Source: Arenicola marina (lineage: Eukaryota > Annelida > Polychaeta > Arenicolidae). From it: a DNA stretch of 64,000 nt. Every line of letters starts with the position of its first letter. Position 1 is the stretch's first letter. The notes under the pieces were generated by a model. The model saw only the letters and a program-made list of their open reading frames with translations, searched no databases and was not told where the DNA came from. Below, in pieces: positions 58,501-64,000 of the stretch. The stretch covers positions 9,863,059 to 9,927,058 of the forward strand of contig OZ025253.1 in the NCBI GenBank assembly GCA_964019135.1, in the 5' to 3' direction. Position numbers and translations under genes: made by a program.

Positions 58501-61162
58501 AATTAAGTTTCACAGCCAGCATTGATCGCTTTGGCAAACACTTCATGGATGGGTTCACGTTTACCGATCGCAAAATATTACAATGTTATGTGACTGCTCG
58601 GCTAGCTGCAACGGTTATGTTACTCCATACTCCTGGGTGACTACTATATGTTAGACTATATTAACGTTCCACAAATATGGTACTTGACGCTAAGTAATTT
58701 GCATATCGCCAGAGTATGGTTCACGCATACTGACTCCCGGACAGGTCAGACAGGTCAATTCTTCAATCTCCGCTTTCATTCGCTAACTACCCAGGTATGC
58801 GAGCACGTGGCAAACAGCAGCGGAACACGCCTCCTGTGTCCAACGCCCCCTAGCGACATTCCCGGCGACATCCGGGCTTCTGTGAACCAACTTCCCTCGC
58901 AACCAGATCCCCGAGCACCAAATGAAACGTACGGCCTATCGTACGACACAGACCTGGCCGTCGTCACGCTGTACATCGGCTTCAAGTTTGACGGCTACTT
59001 GGCGTACACCAACATCAGCAACGTCACGGATGAGGCGCTGGCCCGCAAGGGTGTCCTGGAAATCGTCGTCACTCCGTTCTTCAACGTCACTCTGGAGGCC
59101 GCCTACGACGAGGGGACACCGCTTAACATTCCGGTAATATATATATATGTATTCAGGTCTCAACCTTGTTCATCAAATCGCAAATGCGGTTTATTTATTT
59201 TATTTTGAAACGCTTATTCAAAGAAAATGTGAACATAAATGTGACATGTAATCGTCACATGTATATATTTATTACGTTCACATGCCAATGTTAGCTGGCT
59301 TTAATCAGATGTCGTCGTGGACCTAGATATATATACTGTGCGTTAACTGGACACTACAGTAGCAAATACAGCTGCTGGTGCTATTAACGTCGGTTAACAT
59401 ACTCTGATTTTTGTATGATGAATGTTCCCTATTTATGTATGTATTAGTTTAGCATTATAAGGATATTGTTATTAATCTCCGGTACGTTAAGTCTGTGAAT
59501 GACGGGGTTTCAGGGTTACTTCGTGGATGCCATTGACCACAGTAACTACGTAGTGGACGTCGGGGCGGGCGTGTGCCAGATGGTGGAGATCTCGAGTAAG
59601 CTTCTGATCTGCTGGCCACCATCACGTGACGATATCAACGTCTCTAGGGACAGGGACGTGAATTACGCGGTCACGGTGAGTTACTCGCGCCGAACAGAAG
59701 AAGGAGGGAGTGGAATAGATGCGCGTGGAGTGGGGGGGGGGTGGTAGAGAGAGAGGGGGGGGGCGGGATGGGGGCTGGAAGGACAGGGACATTATTGCTG
59801 TCTGTGGCCGCTTTGTACACTGCCTGGTATCTTGATTAGCGCAGTGGACCGCATGTCAGTACGTCCTCGGCTCGGCACCCGAGCGTTCAATGGCCCAGCT
59901 TAGGCATTGTGTGCACGCAAACGGTCTAAAACACCACACCATTTCATTGTATTTAACACTCAATGGCTAAATGGACCGATCCATACCCCGGCACTAAGAC
60001 CGAAAACTGACAAAACTGCTTTGAAACTGACAAACGTGACGTGCTGCTTTGTTTGTCCGACATAATGCACGTGGGCTTCTTTTCACCACATTATTAGATA
60101 AGAGCAAAAGTGACGTCAGTGAATAATTGACATCCTGGATCGGTCTCTTGGGCCAATAGGGAGAGATGAATGATTGGACCGTGACAGATCGCACAGACCA
60201 GGTTGTGAACCACGGATGTGTGTGGGCGCAGAGCGAGGGGTAGTTCTCTCCGAGATATATTTTTGCCATCTATATATACTTATGTGTCAAATCAAGTCCG
60301 TATCGTGACTTTGACGCTGTATCCGTGCATACTGTACAGTAACTGTACATACCATGTGCAAATACTTTCAACATATTATTGATTAATTTAAACATATCTC
60401 TACGTTATGCATATCTCCAAATATTAACAGAATATTCTGATGATGTTTCTGATTCTAATGATATGTAGAATCGATTTAGTTATATCTGAAACTGATTTAA
60501 TGATATCTGAAACTGATTTAATGATATCTGAAGCTGATTTAATGATATGCGGAATTGAATTAGTGATATCTGGAATTGAATTGGTGGTATGTGGTATCGA
60601 ATTAATAATTGATGCAATTATCGGGGTATTATAATGACAAGTGGACACATATTTTAGATAATCTTTGCTCCCATGTAAGCTAAATTTGGCCGCGAGGCCT
60701 CAGGGGACGGCCATTTAGGGACAGATAAAAACAATAGAATAGGACGATATGAACAGAAGAAGAACATGTGCCATAAAATGTCTGTACTATATGTGCCTAT
60801 AAACTTAATTTATTCGTAGTCCTGTTTTGAAACGCCATCTTGTGTTTTCGCAGGTTCGCCCGGGAAAAAAATTGGCCTACAACGTCGGGCAAATCACGTA
60901 CAGGACCGATCTCTTCCTGATCATCGGTGTCTCAATAGGCGGCGCTGTGCTGCTTCTGGGCGTCACCATCGTTACGGTTATCCTTGTCCGGCGCCACAGA
61001 GCCAGAAAGAGGACAAGGAATGCTCACATGGCCAAGATGCGCGATCCGGACGCCGAGATCAGCCTGGGGGAGTTACCAGACCTCCGCCGGCACAGGGCTC
61101 ACATGGCCAATATGAGCGATCCGGACGCCGAGATCAGCCTGGGAGAGTTACCAGACCTCTAG
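55179..61162 (+). CDS. IPT-repeat transmembrane receptor (plexin/MET-like), 3' part
   Basis: Seven exons (55179?-55553, 56385-56523, 57002-57181, 57484-57625, 58795-59133, 59514-59675, 60854-61162) join with matching phases. A Thr/Ser-rich mucin-like stalk is followed by IPT/TIG-type repeats (VYSLFPGHGPLAGGTNITLH; GGVFLTVVGSSLDSV; LLCPTPPSDIPG; GYFVDAIDHSNYVVDVGAGV). Then come a membrane-proximal segment, one transmembrane helix and a tail of about 60 residues. IPT repeats of this style occur in plexins and MET-like receptors at the cell surface. No Sema or PSI domain was found upstream, and the tail has neither kinase nor RasGAP domain. It is either a shortened relative or the start lies elsewhere. 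The ligand is unknown. Confidence 0.75.
56385..56523 (+). CDS. IPT exon 1
   Basis: Encodes VYSLFPGHGPLAGGTNITLH and then NQSDRVTAVVIGN. P-x-x-G-P-x-x-G-G-T is the classic IPT start. Phases 1 and 2 match both neighbours. Confidence 0.85.
57002..57181 (+). CDS. IPT exon 2
   Basis: Follows TTCTCCATAG. Encodes NDSYMEAETGVGLDTDMGRM and a basic, strand-rich stretch ending FPLITIVE. Phase 2 end before GTACGT. Confidence 0.78.
57484..57625 (+). CDS. IPT exon 3
   Basis: Encodes GGVFLTVVGSSLDSVFSPVL and ends SLTSE. The last bases TGACGTCAGAG|GTACGA seed the following minisatellite. Confidence 0.82.
57614..58270 (+). repeat. 40-bp minisatellite copying an exon-intron junction
   Basis: Eight clear units of 40 bp from 57,614 to about 57,935, then decayed copies. 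Each contains TGACGTCAGAGGTGGGACAT, i.e. the last 11 exon bases plus the donor. Most units also carry a perfect TGACGTCA palindrome. Confidence 0.93.
58271..58794 (+). other. Intron remainder
   Basis: Unique sequence up to a good pyrimidine tract before the acceptor at 58,794. Confidence 0.4.
58795..59133 (+). CDS. IPT exon 4
   Basis: 113 codons in phase 0. VCEHVANSSGTRLLCPTPPS gives the typical C-x-T/P-P end of an IPT unit. The rest is an acidic extracellular segment with several N-glycosylation sites (NETY, NISN, NVTD, NVTL), ending TPLNIP. Confidence 0.85.
59514..59675 (+). CDS. IPT exon 5
   Basis: 54 codons in phase 0: GYFVDAIDHSNYVVDVGAGV, then CQMVEISSKLLICWPPS, an IPT C-terminal half with the C-x-P-P ending. 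Confidence 0.85.
59818..59950 (+). mobile_element. SINE copy, decayed
   Basis: GATTAGCGCAGTGGACCGCA resembles an A box, and the tail ATGGCCCAGCTTAGGC with GTGTGCACGCAAACGGTC matches the family at 10,784 and 12,382. The B box is degraded. Confidence 0.5.
60445..60610 (+). repeat. 21-bp minisatellite
   Basis: About eight units of 21 bp, core GATTTAATGATATCTGAAAC, decaying at both ends. Confidence 0.85.
60854..61162 (+). CDS. Last exon: transmembrane helix and short tail
   Basis: VRPGKKLAYNVGQITYRTD resembles the plexin membrane-proximal segment. A helix of about 23 residues (FLIIGVSIGGAVLLLGVTIV and on) and a basic stop-transfer RRHRARKR follow. The tail holds two near-identical copies of HMA-x-M-x-DPDAEISLGELPDL, the second ending at TAG 61,160-61,162. 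Confidence 0.88.
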   Translation, partial: VRPGKKLAYNVGQITYRTDLFLIIGVSIGGAVLLLGVTIVTVILVRRHRARKRTRNAHMAKMRDPDAEISLGELPDLRRHRAHMANMSDPDAEISLGELPDL

Positions 61163-61406
61163 GACCGCCGGGTGCCGAGGCCTGACAGCATGCTGTACGG
61201 GGGCTCGGCGGGGGTGACGTAGCCCCCCGGGGGTATATGAGGTGGGGTGGTACCGGTGGTACAGGGGGTAATGATTGACCCTGTGAGGTGTGGTCGCGCT
61301 TGGGAGGGGGGTGTGGGGGGGGGGGGGGGCAGGGGCGGCTCGGGTGAAGGTAAACACAAGCTAAGGGATGGAAGGAAGGTCGGTCAGCCTGAGACATAGA
61401 CATGTG
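61163..61406 (+). other. 3' flank, G-rich
   Basis: G-rich sequence with a long G run at 61,317-61,330. No clear poly(A) signal. Confidence 0.4.
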
Positions 61407-61500
61407 CACAGGTGGGGCTCGAACCACACACCGCCTGCGTGGGCTGGCCTAGGTGAACAAACTCGGCAATAGCCAAACACGCTAACTGCCAGGCCATTTT
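61407..61500 (-). mobile_element. tRNA-like SINE head of a second type
   Basis: On the minus strand TGGCAGTTAGCGTG (A box) and GTGGTTCGAGCCCCACC (B box) are spaced as in a long-variable-arm tRNA. The cloverleaf is not complete, so a SINE head or tRNA pseudogene is more likely than a tRNA gene. Confidence 0.45.
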
Positions 61501-62454
61501 GGGTGAATAACGTCATTCTTCAAATATATAATATATAGTGCAATGCTATATATATATAAGTATGTGAATTATCCTACGTGCCTGGGATACCACGTGGTCA
61601 CACCCAAGGCGCAGTATAATATGGTGAATGCTGATCGGTGTGGCCCGCGAAGTCTCATCGACCATGCCGATTACGGACGTTATTCACACCGTTAAGTGAA
61701 ATGCTACAGCTATGGTTGACTGTATAGAATGTATAGAATCGTGTAACGTTAACGTTGTACTGTCAAATTGGAATGCTTGGTTTGATTGACTATCTGCAAA
61801 ATCTACTGCAAAGAAAATCCTTAGTATCGGCCTCTTTCCAGCTTGGAAATGGGGCGGACCCATTAGCGTACCCACTCTCCCCAAAGTTTAACATTACAGG
61901 GAAACGCCCCCCCCCCCCCCCGTTGTGAACCTTTTCAGAACGTCATTGCTGGTTCAATAATAGCAACAGAACTTAAGGTAGATGCATAGATTACATTTTC
62001 TTCAGACAAACTTCTTGACATTTTTTCATCTTATAGTAATGTGTATCCAAAACGATAAAATAACATAAAAAAGAAATGTCTTCTACCTACCAAAATGACG
62101 TTGAATAGGTAGGGGGTCACATCTAATTTTATAATGGTTCTCAATGGAGAATTTTTGAATTTCGACACGACATATTCCACAGAAAAAAACGGCTAAGACA
62201 AAGTTAATAAAAATTGTCTGTAACAAGCTTGCTCCTTGTTTGTTCAAATAGGAGAAAAAAATATATGGGTCTTTTACCTCGTTTTTTCGTAAAATGACTC
62301 TGATAATGGAAATTGTGGCGGTAATTCTGAGGGTCGGAATAGGAAACATGCTGAACATGTACGACAAGTACTCACAAGATTGAATAAGATAATTGGTGTT
62401 ATCAAGTTTACATAAACGCATTTAAGCAACCAAACGTGTAAGCATATATGCCTA
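61501..62454. other. AT-rich sequence, no supported gene
   Basis: Minus-strand frames of about 110 codons at 62,083-62,603 lack recognisable domains. A poly-C run lies at 61,907-61,921. Confidence 0.4.
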
Positions 62455-62529
62455 CGATGATGTGGGGGATCCCTAACCCCCCGCCCCCCCCCCCCCCCCA
62501 GCCTCCCCCACTGATTTACTGTGCCTGTG
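62455..62529 (-). repeat. Solo end of the hAT-like MITE family
   Basis: The minus strand reads CACAGGCACAGTAAATCAGT and then a G-rich block as in the arms of 46,912-47,768. The partner end is not found nearby. Confidence 0.55.
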
Positions 62530-63160
62530 CATGTGGCCAACGCTATGTAATTTGCCGGCTTGTTTCTATTCAGTTCGTGCAAAGATATATTCATACATCC
62601 CAATAAGTTCTTTCGTTTGCTTGCATTTGCGTTTGCCTATCAATTTCCCATTACAGCGCATCAGTTTCGTGACTTTGTTACATAAACAAGAAATAAACTA
62701 TGACGCGCTGGACAATAGAGCATTCGCCAAATTAGGCTGGTTTCGCGGCCCAACTTCGCTCGCTCGCTCACTTACAAATATGAGTATGAGCGACGGTACC
62801 AGCTTATCGCTAGATCGCAGCGGCATAGTCCACCAGATGGCGCCACAGTGATGCCGGGAACCTCCTTAAGTCAAAAACACACTGACATGTATATCTATAC
62901 AGGTGATAATGATCATGCTCGAGCTCCGACAAAATCCGTTCAACCCATTAATGCCCCGGCATAGACCGCGTCGACAAAGTTTTAATTCTTATGCCGTTTA
63001 TTATCATCAAGAATGACAAAAAGTTTTTTATTTTAACAAGACATTTTTGGGCGTCTTAGATATAGGACGTTAGGAACAGCAGGGTTAAGGTACACTTTAC
63101 AGACATAAATCTACGGTGTATATTAGGAACATTTCCAGTAGTTCAAGGCGCAGGCTATGG
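62530..63160. other. Unique sequence, no supported gene
   Basis: A 106-codon plus frame at 62,531-62,851 has no recognisable domain. Confidence 0.4.
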
Positions 63161-63169
63161 GTGCGTGCG

Positions 63170-64000
63170 CTGGACTATTGCTTCAGGCTCTGCGTGGTGT
63201 ACTATAGCTCCCGGGCTATGGCTTCCATTCGCGGCCTATGGCTTCCATTCGCGGGCTGTGGCTCTGTGTGCTGGACTATGGCTCCGTACGGAGGCTGTTG
63301 CTCCGGTCGCCGGCCTATGGCTCCGGGCTATGGCTCCGGGCGTAGACTATGGATCCGGGCGTAGACTATGGCTCCGGCCGTCGACAATGACTCCGGGCGT
63401 AGACTATGGCTCCGAGCGTAGACCATGGCTCCGGGCGTAGACTATGGCTCTGAGCGCGGGCTATGGCTCCGAGCGTGGGCTATGGCTCCGAGCGTGGGCT
63501 ATGGCTCCGGGTTATGGCTCAGAGCGTGGGCTATGGCTCCGGGCGTAGACAATGGCTTCGGGCGTAGACTATGGCCCCGGGCGTAGACTATGGCTCCGGG
63601 CGTAGACTATGGCTCCGGGCGTAGACTATGGCTCCGGGCGTAGACTATGGCTCCGGGCGCAGACTATGGCTCCGGGCGTAGACTATGGCTCCGAGCGCAG
63701 GCTATGGCTGCGAGCGTGGGCTATGGCTCCGACCGTGGGCTATGGCTCCGGGCTATGGCTCCGAGCGTGAGCTATGGCTCCGAGCGTAGACTATGGCTCC
63801 GAGCTCGGGCTATGGCTCCGAGCGTGGGCTATGGCTCCGAGCGTGAGCTATGGCTCCGGGCTATGGCTCCGAGCGGGGGCTATGGCTCCGGGCGTAGACT
63901 ATGGCCTCGGGCGCAGACTATGGCTCAGGGCGTAGACTATGGCTCCGAGCGCTGGCAATGGCTCCGAGCGTGGGCTATAGCTACGGGCTTAGACTATGGC
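63170..64000 (+). repeat. 19-bp minisatellite, cut by window end
   Basis: More than 40 units of 19 bp, core TATGGCTCCGGGCGTAGAC, with GAGCGTGGGC variants. The array continues beyond the window. Confidence 0.96.

Larger units (their letters stand above)
59676..60853 (+). other. Intron with SINE and short array
   Basis: Contains a SINE-like copy at 59,818-59,950, a 21-bp array at 60,445-60,610 and a diverged minus-strand SINE tail at 60,655-60,725. Confidence 0.55.

Overview
The window looks like animal nuclear DNA from a deuterostome, most likely a lancelet (Branchiostoma). That is inference. The genes have short exons with GT-AG introns, the families are metazoan (a CHST15-type Golgi sulfotransferase and a plexin/MET-like IPT receptor), and there are tRNA-derived SINEs, foldback MITEs, a Ty3/gypsy element with an envelope gene, and many intronic minisatellites. 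As I recall (unverified), minisatellites anchored on 5' splice sites are known from amphioxus. By my count about 30% of the window is tandem repeat, so nearly all long open frames in it are repeat artefacts.

Layout: 1-9,000 is mostly non-coding, with a 1.68-kb foldback transposon (1,703-3,382; 9-bp target duplication). 9,155-11,459 is a four-exon gene for a 121-residue SnoaL/NTF2-like protein, with a 28-bp minisatellite and SINE copies in its introns. 12,380-14,050 holds a SINE and a composite repeat. 14,191-17,566 is a three-exon model for a 134-residue charged protein I do not recognise. 19,629-28,506 is one 8.9-kb 28-bp satellite. 29,232-44,023 is a CHST15-like sulfotransferase gene; its six main exons join in perfect phase to give 298 residues covering the sulfotransferase domain. 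Its introns hold a hexamer satellite, several minisatellites starting at 5' splice sites, and an antisense 6.25-kb gypsy/errantivirus-like LTR element (35,605-41,849).

The LTR element has two 956-bp LTRs differing at two positions by eye, a 4-bp ATAT duplication, a tRNA-His primer-binding site and an intact 640-codon baculovirus-F-type envelope gene. Most of gag-pol is missing or broken, so it looks like a young non-autonomous copy mobilised in trans.

44,024-54,000 is mostly minisatellites plus an 857-bp hAT-like foldback MITE (46,912-47,768; 8-bp duplication). 54,075-54,287 may be the last exon of an unknown gene. 55,179-61,162 is the 3' part of a single-pass receptor gene: a Thr/Ser-rich stalk, several IPT repeats, a transmembrane helix and a short tail with a duplicated motif, but no kinase or plexin GAP domain. 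The window ends in a 19-bp minisatellite that runs past its edge.

The main theme is tandem arrays whose unit contains a copy of the neighbouring exon's 5' splice site. This occurs in two unrelated genes here, with less direct examples in other introns.
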